Of a stretch of DNA of 64,000 nt, positions 1 to 7,798 are shown one piece after another. Position 1 is the first letter of the stretch, and the number at the start of each line of letters is the position of its first letter. The notes below the pieces were generated by a model. That model was not told the DNA's origin. It did not search any database and worked only from the letters and a program-made list of their open reading frames with translations. The position numbers and the translations under genes were made by a program. Source of the DNA: Extensimonas perlucida. Lineage in GTDB: Bacteria; Pseudomonadota; Gammaproteobacteria; Burkholderiales; Burkholderiaceae_C. The stretch spans positions 1 to 64,000 of the forward strand of contig NZ_VMYE01000009.1 of NCBI RefSeq assembly GCF_007655255.1, read 5' to 3'.

Positions 1-11
1 GCGATCATCAT
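1..11 (-). CDS. Possible 5' end of a gene running off the left edge
   Basis: On the minus strand an ATG at positions 9-11 is preceded, ten bases upstream, by a good ribosome binding site (AAAGGAG, complement of 22-28). Only three or four codons lie inside the window, starting Met-Met-Ile, so no product can be named. The call rests solely on the start codon and its spacing. The 190 bases upstream, up to the next gene, contain no other convincing coding sequence. Confidence 0.35.
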
Positions 12-141
12 GGTGTACGGGCTCCTTTGCTGGCTTGCTCATGTTCCTCAATCAGGGCTTGCAAAACGGCACGAGCCATGAACAGGGGGTAGCGGCGGGA
101 GTCTATACAATCGTCAGGGATGCGACAACTAGCAAATTTGT

Positions 142-192
142 GAGTAAAAATGGCATCTAGCACAGATGGGGCGTGCGCTTGCAGCTATTAAA
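142..192 (-). repeat. Comamonadaceae-type short intergenic repeat, copy 1
   Basis: Read on the minus strand this stretch runs TTTAATAGCTGCAAGCGC, then about ten variable bases, then GTGCTAGATGCCATTTTTAC. It fits the arrangement TTTGATAGCTGCTTGCGCTT-N-AAGCGCTAGAGGCC-TTTTC shared by the other copies in this window. It lies just beyond the stop codon of the glycosyltransferase gene. No coding function is seen. Confidence 0.6.
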
Positions 193-204
193 CCAGGATA
201 TTTC

Positions 205-1386
205 TCACGTTTTTCCGGCAAGCGCCGCGGCGTCTGTGCCCGCTTGCCCCGGCCCTTGCGCCGGCTCTTGCGCCTGCGCCAGGATGCCGGCGAGGATGTC
301 GGGGATTTCGAACACCGCGCGGTTTTCCAGCAGGCGCACGCGCGCACGGTAGGCGTCGAGCTGCGCCACCATCTCGGCCACGGCGCGGCGGATGGAGCGA
401 AAGCTGCGCAGCACGATGCCGATCTGCTGCTCTTGCACCCAGACGGTGTTGTAGCGCTCCTGCGGCATGGTCCAGGCGTTGCGCTCGACGATCACGGGCA
501 GGTTTTTCTGCACCGCTTCGCTGAGGCTGCCCGGCCCCGGCTTGCCGATGAAAAAATCCGCCAGCTCCATGTAGTACGGAATTTCGCGCGTAAAACCCAG
601 TACCAGCCGCGGCGCGGTCGCAGGCAAGGCGCGCAGCTTGGCGGCCAGCGCCTCGTTGTGCCCGCAGATCAGGATCAGTTGCGTGTCTTGGAGCCGCTCG
701 GCGATGCCCAGCATGGCCGCCGAGCCGCTGCCGCCGAAAAGCACCAGACCAGTGGGCAGGGCAGGCTCCAGCCTGTGCTGGCGACGTTCGCTGGCACGGT
801 CTATGTTCAACGGACGGTAAAAATCCGGCCGCAGGATCATCCCCGACGTCGCATGCACCTGCGCCGGGCCGTAGCCCATGGCATACGCCTGCGCCACGGC
901 CTTGGGCGTGCCGCAAATGAAGTGCTGCGCCTGGCCGCGCTCGATCCAGAAGTGCGGCGGGTAGTCGGCCAGGTCGGTCAAGATGGTGACGTAGGGCACG
1001 CCGGGCAGCGCCGAGGCCAGACTGGCGTAGAGCGCGCGATTGAAATTGGGCACCACCGAGACGACCATGTCGGGCTCGGTGCGCAGCCAGTGCTGCTGCA
1101 GACGGCGCACGAGCTGCGGATGGGCCAGGCGGATGACGGCCTGCAGCAGCTTGAGCTCCTGGCGAAAACTCAGCGTCCAGCCGCGCTCGAGGCGCCGGTT
1201 GTAGAGGTCTTCGGGGCGCATGCCCGTGAGCTTGCGAAAGTAGCCCTGCGGGTCGAGCACCTCGAACAGGTTTACGAGCCGCACCTGCCACGGCCTGCCT
1301 TGCTCGCGGATCACGGCCTCGAGCGCCTGCGCCGAAGCGCGGTGGCCGCCGCCCGCGTCGAAATACACCAAGTCTATGCATGTCAT
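205..1386 (-). CDS. MGDG-synthase-family glycosyltransferase
   Basis: This 393-residue protein resembles monogalactosyldiacylglycerol synthase and processive UDP-sugar:diacylglycerol glycosyltransferases (GT28-like fold). The N-terminal domain carries DAGGGHRASA (about residues 10-19), the family's glycine-rich acceptor-side motif. The C-terminal half has LFGGSGSAAM (about 216-225) and GKPGPGSLSEA (about 282-292), typical of the nucleotide-sugar side. No signal peptide or transmembrane helix is apparent, so it probably acts at the inner face of the membrane. It is monocistronic here, facing left, with a perfect small hairpin (1446-1462) in its upstream region. Sugar and lipid acceptor cannot be told from sequence. 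MurG is the distant alternative but lacks this N-terminal motif. Confidence 0.8.
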   Translation of the reverse strand: MTCIDLVYFDAGGGHRASAQALEAVIREQGRPWQVRLVNLFEVLDPQGYFRKLTGMRPEDLYNRRLERGWTLSFRQELKLLQAVIRLAHPQLVRRLQQHWLRTEPDMVVSVVPNFNRALYASLASALPGVPYVTILTDLADYPPHFWIERGQAQHFICGTPKAVAQAYAMGYGPAQVHATSGMILRPDFYRPLNIDRASERRQHRLEPALPTGLVLFGGSGSAAMLGIAERLQDTQLILICGHNEALAAKLRALPATAPRLVLGFTREIPYYMELADFFIGKPGPGSLSEAVQKNLPVIVERNAWTMPQERYNTVWVQEQQIGIVLRSFRSIRRAVAEMVAQLDAYRARVRLLENRAVFEIPDILAGILAQAQEPAQGPGQAGTDAAALAGKT

Positions 1387-1479
1387 GCGCAGCCATCATG
1401 GGTGGCGTTCGTGACTTGTGCGTGACGCGCTGATGACCTGCCGCTTGGCATGAAACATGCCATCACCCTGCGTCCTCGT

Positions 1480-1675
1480 GGACAATTTGGGTTTAACCCA
1501 GATTGTCCATTAGGCGGTGCTGCGCACCTACGCGGGCGCTGGCAGGCGCCTGACGGCCATTTTGGCCGCTGCCTCGGCGTCCATGGCACCGGCCATGGAC
1601 TTCTCCTCAGCAGCCAAACTGCCTCGCCAGCCACCTCGCCATCATCCCGCGTCCTAATGAACAATCTGGGTTTAA
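1480..1675. mobile_element. MITE-like element with 23-bp imperfect terminal inverted repeats
   Basis: The left end at about 1492-1514 contains AACCCAGATTGTCCATTAGG. The right end at 1653-1675 contains CCTAATGAACAATCTGGGTT, its reverse complement with one mismatch in 20. Extended to the outer TTTAA/TTAAA the match is 21 of 23. A further near-copy of the right end (GGACAATTTGGGTTTAA, 1480-1496) abuts the left end, making a local palindrome. The interior (about 140 bases) has no transposase frame. It is best read as a non-autonomous element or a remnant; the parent transposon family is not recognised. Confidence 0.5.
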
Positions 1676-1680
1676 GGCAA

Positions 1681-1721
1681 AAAATGCTTCTAGCGCTTGC
1701 TACACCTGCGCTGGCAGCTCC
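1681..1721 (-). repeat. Comamonadaceae-type short intergenic repeat, copy 2
   Basis: The plus-strand text AAAATGCTTCTAGCGCTTGC, followed by CTGCGCTGGCAGCTCC, matches the reverse of the family repeat (GCCTCTAGCGCTT ... AAGCGCAAGCAGCTATC) with several substitutions. It lies between the inverted-repeat element and the terminator of the acyl-CoA dehydrogenase gene. Confidence 0.5.
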
Positions 1722-1750
1722 CAAAACAAAAGCGGGCCGCAGCCCGCTTC
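1722..1750 (-). terminator. Intrinsic terminator of the 18.5-kb acyl-CoA operon
   Basis: On the minus strand AAGCGGGC, a TGCG loop and GCCCGCTT form a perfect 8-bp stem (1730-1749), followed by the T-rich run TTGTTTTG. It lies about 55 bases past the stop codon of the last gene of the minus-strand catabolic run. Confidence 0.8.
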
Positions 1751-1803
1751 GTGGTTTTGGATGCGGCCGGGCTTGCGCTGCAGGCAAGCCCGTGCCTGAT
1801 GGA

Positions 1804-2991
1804 TCAATACGACTTGGGCAGGCCCAGCACGTGTTCGCCGATGTAGTTGAGCAGCATTTCGTTGTTGATCGGCGCGATCTTGAGCAGGCGCAGCATGGGC
1901 CAGAGCGTGACCACGTCGTAGTCGCGGTCGAACCCGTAGCCGCCGTGCGTCTGCAGTGCGGCTTCGACGGCGGCGACGGCGGCTTCGGAGCCGAGCAGCT
2001 TGGCCATGTTGGCGTGTGCGCCTGCGTCTTCACCGGCGTCGAAGCGCTCGGCGGCCGAGTAGGTCATGAGGCGTGCAGCTTCGATCTGCGCCTTGGCCAT
2101 GGCCATGCGGTGCTGCAGCGCCTGGTACGAGCCGATCGGCTTGCCGAAAGGCTTGCGATCTTTGGAATACGCCACGGCTTTGGCGAGCGCGTAGTCGCCC
2201 AGGCCCAGCGCGGCGCCCGCGGCGAGCAGGCGTTCGGAGTTCAGGCCTTCGAACATCGCCTTGGCGCCCTTGCCGGCTTCGCCGATCAGTGCGTCGGCGG
2301 GCAGTTCGACGTTGTCGAAGAACACCATGTACTGGCGCTCGGCCGTTTCCACCTGGATGTTGAGCTGCTGCAGCTTGATGCCGGGCGTCTTCATGTCGAG
2401 CACGAACAGCGACATGCCTTCGGTGCGGTTTTTGACTTCGGCGGCGCGTGTGGTGCGCGCGACGACGAGCATGAAGTCGGCATCGCGCGCGCCGGAGATG
2501 AACACCTTTTGCCCATTGAGCGTCCAGCCGCCCTTGCCGTTCGGTTGGGCGAGCGTGGTCATCGCGAAGCTGTTGGTGCCGGCGTTGGGCTCGGTGATGG
2601 CAAAGCACATCTTCTTTTCGCCGGTGCAGGTCGGGGTGACGTATTTCTTGATCTGCTCGGGCGTGCCGTTGCGCACGATGGGCACGCGGCCCAGCCCCGT
2701 GACCACGAGGAACAGCGTGGGCACGCCGGCCAGGGCCAGGGCTTCGTTGAGCGCGGTGATTTCGAGCACGCCGCCGCCCGAGCCGCCGTATTCCTCCGGG
2801 ATCGAGAGGCCCAGCAGGCCGAACTCACCGAGCTTGGCCCAGAGTTCGTCGGGGAAGCGGTCTTCCTTGATGCACTGCAGGATGTAGGCACGGTCGTATT
2901 GGGCGGTGACGCCGCGCGTGGCTTCCTGGATGTCGCGGATGCGCGCTTGCATGGCCTCCATGGAGGTGCTGGGCTTGATGGGTGCGTTCAT
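1804..2991 (-). CDS. Acyl-CoA dehydrogenase (isovaleryl-type active site)
   Basis: This 395-residue flavoprotein has the usual acyl-CoA dehydrogenase layout: N-terminal helices, the flavin/substrate motif ITEPNAGTN (132-140), then a C-terminal helical domain. The usual catalytic Glu near the C-terminus (the YEGT motif) is absent and reads APINNE. A Glu is present in LNSERLLAAG (E253), the position used by isovaleryl-CoA dehydrogenase, so branched substrates are plausible. It ends ...EHVLGLPKSY, closely resembling the tail of the paralogue at 27839-28996, so the two belong to one subfamily. It is the last gene of the minus-strand run, 49 bases after the AtuA-family gene, and is followed by an intrinsic terminator. 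Confidence 0.9.
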   Translation of the reverse strand: MNAPIKPSTSMEAMQARIRDIQEATRGVTAQYDRAYILQCIKEDRFPDELWAKLGEFGLLGLSIPEEYGGSGGGVLEITALNEALALAGVPTLFLVVTGLGRVPIVRNGTPEQIKKYVTPTCTGEKKMCFAITEPNAGTNSFAMTTLAQPNGKGGWTLNGQKVFISGARDADFMLVVARTTRAAEVKNRTEGMSLFVLDMKTPGIKLQQLNIQVETAERQYMVFFDNVELPADALIGEAGKGAKAMFEGLNSERLLAAGAALGLGDYALAKAVAYSKDRKPFGKPIGSYQALQHRMAMAKAQIEAARLMTYSAAERFDAGEDAGAHANMAKLLGSEAAVAAVEAALQTHGGYGFDRDYDVVTLWPMLRLLKIAPINNEMLLNYIGEHVLGLPKSY

Positions 2992-3040
2992 GGTCTATCT
3001 CCTCGGTGTCAGGGGGTGGGGGAAGGGAAAAGCGTGCCCA

Positions 3041-4822
3041 TCACAGCGCCATTTCGGCGGGGATGGGTACGGGGAAGTCGAGCAGCATCTGCGCGTAGGC
3101 TTTGGCTTGCGGGTCCATGCGGATGGAGGCGATGCCGCCGCCGCCAAGGGCTTCTTGCAGGAGGAAGTTCAGCGCATGCGTGCCCGGCAGGTCGAAGCGT
3201 TCGACCTTGCCTTTGACGAGGTGCGCAAAATAGCCGGCCACGGCCTGCTCGGTCAGCGCGGCGCGGATGAAGGGCAGGTATTCGGGGCGGCGTGCGATGA
3301 TGCCGATGTTGGCCGCGTCGCCCTTGTCGCCGCTGCGCCCCCATGCGAGCTTGACGAGCGGCACGGTGCGCATGCCGCGCGCAAAGGCGTTGGCGGCAGG
3401 CAACGGGCCCGTGACGGTGGGCAGGCTCGTGGGGTTGAAGGGCTGGCCGCTCCACTGCGGCGCAGGCACGGTCTGTTCGCCCATGTCTATGCTCGCCACC
3501 ACCTGCGCCTTGGGCACCAGGCACGAGAACAGGCGCACCACCGGCTGCACCTTGGGGCGCCCGCCGGTGAAGCCCGTGATCGCCGGGGCGGACATCAGCG
3601 CGAGCGGCGCCACCTCGCGCGAGAACAGCTCGAGCGCGTCCTTCATGGGGTGGCGCACGCCGACCTTGAGCATCACCTCACGCGAGCTCGTGCGCGCGTG
3701 CGGGCCGTAAGTGTCTTCGGCGCCAATGGCCTCGACGCTGGTTTCAGTGAAGTCGGGCCAGCCGCGCTGCGCGAAATAGCGGCGCAGGCGCGCGAGCATG
3801 GCCGCGCCCACGCGGTGCGCCTTGGGGCCGGCATCTATGCCGCCGATCATGAACAGGCTCGTGGCGCGAAAGCCGTCTGCGTAGGTGACGCTGACCTTGG
3901 CCTGGTCGGTGGGTGCGCGGCCGCGCGCGCCCTTGACCTCGACCTGGTCGGGGCCGACCTGCGTGAGCGTGACGCCCGTGAAGTCGCACACCACGTCGGG
4001 CAGGATGTAGGCGCGCGGGTCGCCGATTTCGTAGAGCATCTGCTCGCCCACGGTGGACGGGCACACGAGCCCGCCCGTGCCTTCGGGCTTGGTGACGACG
4101 AAGCTGCCGTCAGCGCGGCATTCGGCGATCGGAAAGCCCATGTCGTCCCAGCCGGGCACGGACTCCCAGTCGGTGTAATTGCCGCCCGTGGTCTGCGTGC
4201 CACATTCGATCAGGTGGCCCGCGAGGCTCCCTTGCGCGAGGCGGTCGTAGTCGCTGGCGCTCCAGCCGAAGGCGTGGATCAGCGGCCCGAGCGTCACGGC
4301 GCTGTCGACGCAGCGGCCCGTGACCACGATGTCGGCGCCCGCCGAGAGCGCCGCCGCGATCGGAAAGGCGCCGAGGTAGGCGTTTGCGCTCATGACTTTT
4401 TGCGGGAAGGGCGCGCTCGAGAACATTTCTTTGGTCTGCGCGGCGCGCAGCGCCTCGACCTGCGGCATGAGGTCGTCGCCGAGCACGGCGGCGATCTTCA
4501 AGTCCACGCCTTCAGCCTGCGCCGCCGCGACGAGCGCCGCGCGGCAGGCCGAAGGGTTGACGCCGCCGGCATTCGCGATCACCTTGATGCCGCGTGCCTT
4601 GATTTCTTTCAAAAGCGGGCGCATGGTGCTGATGAAGTCGGGCGCGTAGCCTAGCTCCGGGTCTTTGGCCTTGGCGCGGCTGAGCAGCGACATGGTGATT
4701 TCGGCGAGGTAGTCGAACACCAGCACGTCGATGTTGCCGTGCTCGATGAGCTGGGTCGCGGAAAATTCCGTGTCGCCCCAGAAGCCCGAGGCGCTGCCTA
4801 TGCGCAGGGTGGTTTTGCTCAT
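3041..4822 (-). CDS. AtuA-family protein (acyclic terpene utilization, DUF1446)
   Basis: The 593-residue product starts RIGSASGFWGD, as DUF1446/AtuA proteins do, and contains GRCVDSA and GNYTDW in its large N-terminal domain. After a linker it has the small AtuA-like C-terminal domain with GRSGDKGDAANIG near residue 494. AtuA is required for citronellol/geraniol catabolism in pseudomonads, but its reaction is not established. Here it lies in an operon with a biotin-dependent acyl-CoA carboxylase and several acyl-CoA dehydrogenases, which supports a role in branched or isoprenoid acid breakdown. The start at 4822 was chosen because family members begin near this Met; an in-frame upstream extension to 4873 has no family character. 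Confidence 0.85.
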   Translation of the reverse strand: MSKTTLRIGSASGFWGDTEFSATQLIEHGNIDVLVFDYLAEITMSLLSRAKAKDPELGYAPDFISTMRPLLKEIKARGIKVIANAGGVNPSACRAALVAAAQAEGVDLKIAAVLGDDLMPQVEALRAAQTKEMFSSAPFPQKVMSANAYLGAFPIAAALSAGADIVVTGRCVDSAVTLGPLIHAFGWSASDYDRLAQGSLAGHLIECGTQTTGGNYTDWESVPGWDDMGFPIAECRADGSFVVTKPEGTGGLVCPSTVGEQMLYEIGDPRAYILPDVVCDFTGVTLTQVGPDQVEVKGARGRAPTDQAKVSVTYADGFRATSLFMIGGIDAGPKAHRVGAAMLARLRRYFAQRGWPDFTETSVEAIGAEDTYGPHARTSSREVMLKVGVRHPMKDALELFSREVAPLALMSAPAITGFTGGRPKVQPVVRLFSCLVPKAQVVASIDMGEQTVPAPQWSGQPFNPTSLPTVTGPLPAANAFARGMRTVPLVKLAWGRSGDKGDAANIGIIARRPEYLPFIRAALTEQAVAGYFAHLVKGKVERFDLPGTHALNFLLQEALGGGGIASIRMDPQAKAYAQMLLDFPVPIPAEMAL

Positions 4823-4876
4823 GCTTGTCTCCAGTGGGTTGATTGAAGTGGGGTGATGGCCGTCAGCCGCCAAGGA

Positions 4877-5383
4877 TCAACTGGCCGCGGCAAGCTTGTT
4901 GCGCGGCCAGAAGATGCGCCAGATGCCTTTGGCGGTGGCGCAGACCTTGCCGTTGGCGTCGACGAAGTCGCCCTCGGCAAAGGCGGTCGACTTGCTCACG
5001 CGCACGATGCGGCCATGCGCCTCGAAGCGCGAGCCCATGGCGGCGTCGAGGAAAGTGATGTCGAGGTTGATGGTGAACTGGCGCAGGTCGGAAGGGTTGA
5101 TTTCCTTGGCCTCGGGCAAGTCCATGAGCGCGGACATGATGGCCCAGCCGAGCGCGCCGTCGAACATGTACGAGATGACACCGCCGTTGAGCACGCCGCT
5201 GTTGAGCTCGTGATCGGTGCCGCCGCCGCCGAGCTGCGTCGGCTGCACTTGCGGCAAACGCACGGTGACACGGCCAACGCCAGTTTCTTCGACTTCGAGG
5301 CCCTGTGCTTTCAAAAACAGACTGTCGTTCCAGGTCTTTTTCCAGGCGGTGATGCGGTCTTGCGCAGAAGCGGTGGTACTCAA
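4877..5383 (-). CDS. PaaI-like hotdog thioesterase
   Basis: The 168-residue protein has the single-hotdog pattern, with NSGVLNGGVISYMFD at the position of the family's HGG...D active-site helix. It probably hydrolyses an acyl-CoA of the pathway or rescues trapped CoA. The start is TTG at 5383, preceded by AGGAG at good distance; no ATG occurs near the N-terminus. It sits between the vWA and AtuA genes in the same transcription direction with short gaps. The loop GGGGTDHELNSG before the motif is longer than in most PaaI proteins. The substrate cannot be assigned. Confidence 0.75.
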   Translation of the reverse strand: MSTTASAQDRITAWKKTWNDSLFLKAQGLEVEETGVGRVTVRLPQVQPTQLGGGGTDHELNSGVLNGGVISYMFDGALGWAIMSALMDLPEAKEINPSDLRQFTINLDITFLDAAMGSRFEAHGRIVRVSKSTAFAEGDFVDANGKVCATAKGIWRIFWPRNKLAAAS

Positions 5384-5418
5384 AAAAATCTCCTAAATAG
5401 GCAAAAAATAAATTGGCA

Positions 5419-6846
5419 TCAGGCGCTCGCCGCGTTCGTGCGCAGCAGCGCGTCGAGCACGCTTTCGAGCTGCACGAGCGAGTTGCACTCGCGCGCGATG
5501 TGGCAGTAGGGCGCGTAGCGTTTCATCTCCGAATCGCCCAGGCCCCAGAACGAGGTGGGCTCGGGGTTGAGCCAGATCACACGGCGCGCGCGCTCGTAGA
5601 GCAGGCGCATGACTTCGGTGTGTGCCTCGCCGCGGTTGTTGCGCGCGTCGCCGAGAAACAGGATAGTGGTGCGGCGGTCGATCTGGTCGAGCAATTGTTC
5701 TTCGATGTCGAGCAGGGTCTGGCCGTAGTCAGTGCCCGAGCCGCCCACGGCCTGGATGACCTTGTCCACCGCTTGTTCGACCGGCAGCTGCGCGAAGGTG
5801 TCGCTGACATCGACTAGGTGGTTGGTGAACGCATAGCTGCGCACGCCGCTCAGTTGCTCGTCCAGGCTGTATAAAAAAAGGAGCAAAAAGCGCGCGTACT
5901 GGCGCACCGAGCCGCTCACGTCGCAGATAGCGATCACGCGCGGTCTATCGACCACCTTGGTGCGCCAGAAGGTTTCGAACAGGATGCCGCCGTAGGCCGC
6001 GTTCTTGCGCAGCGTTTTGCGGAAGTCGAGCTGGCCGCGCACGCGCTGCTTTTTGCGCCGCGCGTGGCGCTCGGCCAGGCGCTTGGCCATTTTGCGCACG
6101 ATGACATGCATGCGCTCGAAGTCGCGTTTTTCGATGTTCGAGAGCTTTTGCGTCTGCAAAAAATCGTCGTGCAGCTGGCGCGTGGGCGCGGTGCCGTAGA
6201 GCGCGAGCTTGCGCTCGACGAAGTTGCGCACTTCGTTGAACAGGCGCTTGCGCGCGAGTTCGAGCTCCTTGGCGCGCTCGGGCGCCATGGTCTGGCGCTT
6301 GGCGTCGGCGATTTCGCGGTCGAGCAGCTCCAGCCCCATGGCCTGCTGGATTTTTTGCGTGTAGTAGCCTTTTTGCGTGAAGAACCAGATGTCGGTCAGG
6401 CCGACTTCGCGCGCGGCTTCCTGCATGCGCTTGGCAAGCGCCGCCGAGTCGCCCGAGAGCAGCAGTTGCGACAGCGCCTGCCCGCCACTGCCCTGGCAGC
6501 CGCCGGGGCCGCCCGAGCCTATCTTGGGCTGCTCGTCCTTGGGCTGGTCAGGGTTGGTTTGATCTGCGCTTTGCGAAGCGGCCTGGCCTGCGCTGGGCGC
6601 GCCGGATACGCCGCCGGCCGGCTTTTGGAACGCATCGAAGCGAAAGAAGCGGTCGAAGGCCTCGTCGAACAGCACGCGGTCTGCCGTGGTCTTGGCCAGC
6701 GTGGTGCCGAGCGCGTTTTTCAGCAGCGTGCGGTCGCTCCAGCCGACGAGCTCGACGGCGCGCGCCGCATCGACCTGCGCGTTCAGGTGCACTTCGAGGT
6801 CGCTGCCGCGCAGCGCCTTGAAAAAGTCTTCAAGCGTGGCTTGCAT
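5419..6846 (-). CDS. vWA-domain protein (CoxE/CbbO-like MoxR partner)
   Basis: This 475-residue protein has an N-terminal helical region (1-70), a Gly/Gln/Pro-rich linker (about 75-125), a charged coiled-coil-like middle (190-290) and a C-terminal von Willebrand A domain. The MIDAS residues are all present: DVSGS (309-313), the Thr in GSGTDYG (about 372) and the Asp in GDARNN (about 400). Proteins of this kind pair with MoxR AAA+ ATPases and help remodel or load cofactors into a client enzyme. The gene overlaps the MoxR gene by 17 bases, so the two are translationally coupled. The client is unknown; here it could be one of the acyl-CoA enzymes of the operon. Confidence 0.85.
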   Translation of the reverse strand: MQATLEDFFKALRGSDLEVHLNAQVDAARAVELVGWSDRTLLKNALGTTLAKTTADRVLFDEAFDRFFRFDAFQKPAGGVSGAPSAGQAASQSADQTNPDQPKDEQPKIGSGGPGGCQGSGGQALSQLLLSGDSAALAKRMQEAAREVGLTDIWFFTQKGYYTQKIQQAMGLELLDREIADAKRQTMAPERAKELELARKRLFNEVRNFVERKLALYGTAPTRQLHDDFLQTQKLSNIEKRDFERMHVIVRKMAKRLAERHARRKKQRVRGQLDFRKTLRKNAAYGGILFETFWRTKVVDRPRVIAICDVSGSVRQYARFLLLFLYSLDEQLSGVRSYAFTNHLVDVSDTFAQLPVEQAVDKVIQAVGGSGTDYGQTLLDIEEQLLDQIDRRTTILFLGDARNNRGEAHTEVMRLLYERARRVIWLNPEPTSFWGLGDSEMKRYAPYCHIARECNSLVQLESVLDALLRTNAASA

Positions 6847-7798
6847 GGGACAGCTCTGCGTCCTTGCGGGCTTGTTGCAACAGATTCCCCATTTGCTCGT
6901 TCGCCGTGGCGATGTCCTGCTCGAACTTGAGGAACACGTTGAGCGTGTCGCGCACCAGGTCCAGGCTCAGGTGCTCGGCGTTGAGCAGCAGCAGCGTCTT
7001 GGCCCAGTCTATGGTTTCGCTGACCGAGGGGAGTTTTTTGAGGTCGAGCTGGCGCACCGCCTGGATGAAGGCGACCAGCTCGCGGTTGAGCGTGGCGGAC
7101 AGGCCGGGCACGCGCCGCTCGAGGATGCGGCGCTCGAGCGCCGGCTCGGGGAAGCTGATGTGCAGGTGCAGACAGCGGCGCTTGAGCGCGTCGCTCATCT
7201 CGCGCGTGTTGTTGCTGGTCAAAAACACGATGGGCTTGACCTTGGCCTTGATGGTGCCGAGTTCTGGCACCGAAACCTGGAAGTCCGACAGCACTTCGAG
7301 CAAAAAGGCCTCGAATTCGGGGTCGGACTTGTCGATTTCGTCGATCAGCAGCACGCAGCCTTTCTCTTGGTGCAAGGCCTGGTACAGCGGGCGCGGCTCG
7401 AGGAAATGCTCGCTGAAAAACAGGTCATCGTGCGCGTGCAGCCTGTCCATGGACTCGGCCAGGCCCTTGGCGCCCTGCATCATTTCGCCGAGCTTGTCCT
7501 TGAGCAACTGGGTATAGAGCAGTTGCTTGCCGTATTTCCATTCGTACAGTGCCTTGGATTCGTCAAGCCCTTCGTAGCATTGCATGCGGATCAGGGGCAC
7601 GGCGAGGATGTCGGCCATGCTCTTGGCGAGCTCGGTTTTGCCCACGCCGGCGGGGCCTTCGATGAGGATGGGCTTTTCGAGGTGAAAGCCCAGATAGACC
7701 GAGGTGGCGATTGCGGGGCTCGCGATGTAATCGACGGCAGCGAAGCTTTGGGCGACGCGGTCTATGGATGTGAAATGGTCGGAATGCTCTGTTTTCAT
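6830..7798 (-). CDS. MoxR-family AAA+ ATPase
   Basis: The 322-residue protein has Walker A GPAGVGKT (48-55), Walker B LLIDEIDK (149-156) and a sensor-1 FLTSNN. MoxR ATPases act as chaperone-like activators together with a vWA partner (CbbQ/CbbO, NorQ/NorD, CoxD/CoxE). Its ATG overlaps the stop of the upstream acyl-CoA dehydrogenase-like gene (ATGA), and its 3' end overlaps the vWA gene by 17 bases. The pair is therefore embedded in, not merely near, the catabolic operon. The sequence MQCYEGLDESKALYEWKYGK in the middle resembles the CoxD/MoxR subgroup rather than NorQ, on recollection of those families. Confidence 0.9.
   Translation of the reverse strand: MKTEHSDHFTSIDRVAQSFAAVDYIASPAIATSVYLGFHLEKPILIEGPAGVGKTELAKSMADILAVPLIRMQCYEGLDESKALYEWKYGKQLLYTQLLKDKLGEMMQGAKGLAESMDRLHAHDDLFFSEHFLEPRPLYQALHQEKGCVLLIDEIDKSDPEFEAFLLEVLSDFQVSVPELGTIKAKVKPIVFLTSNNTREMSDALKRRCLHLHISFPEPALERRILERRVPGLSATLNRELVAFIQAVRQLDLKKLPSVSETIDWAKTLLLLNAEHLSLDLVRDTLNVFLKFEQDIATANEQMGNLLQQARKDAELSHASHA

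Larger units (their letters stand above)
1387..1803. other. 417-base non-coding gap holding repeats and a terminator
   Basis: No credible gene lies here; the open frames crossing it are shadows of the acyl-CoA dehydrogenase codons. It contains a perfect 7-bp hairpin with an AAA loop (TGGCATG/CATGCCA, 1446-1462), an inverted-repeat element (about 1480-1675), a copy of the family repeat (1681-1721) and a minus-strand intrinsic terminator (1722-1750). The promoter of the glycosyltransferase gene must lie in the left part, but no clear -35/-10 pair was found. Confidence 0.75.

Noticed and set aside
1450-4654. Long plus-strand open frames opposite acyl-CoA dehydrogenase and AtuA genes
   Set aside because: The minus-strand frames carry clear family motifs throughout; the plus-strand translations do not resemble proteins.
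5395-5425. Possible truncated family repeat at the end of the vWA gene (AAATTGGCATCAGGCGCTC)
   Set aside because: Only the first half resembles the consensus and the AAGCGCAAGCAGCTAT end is missing.
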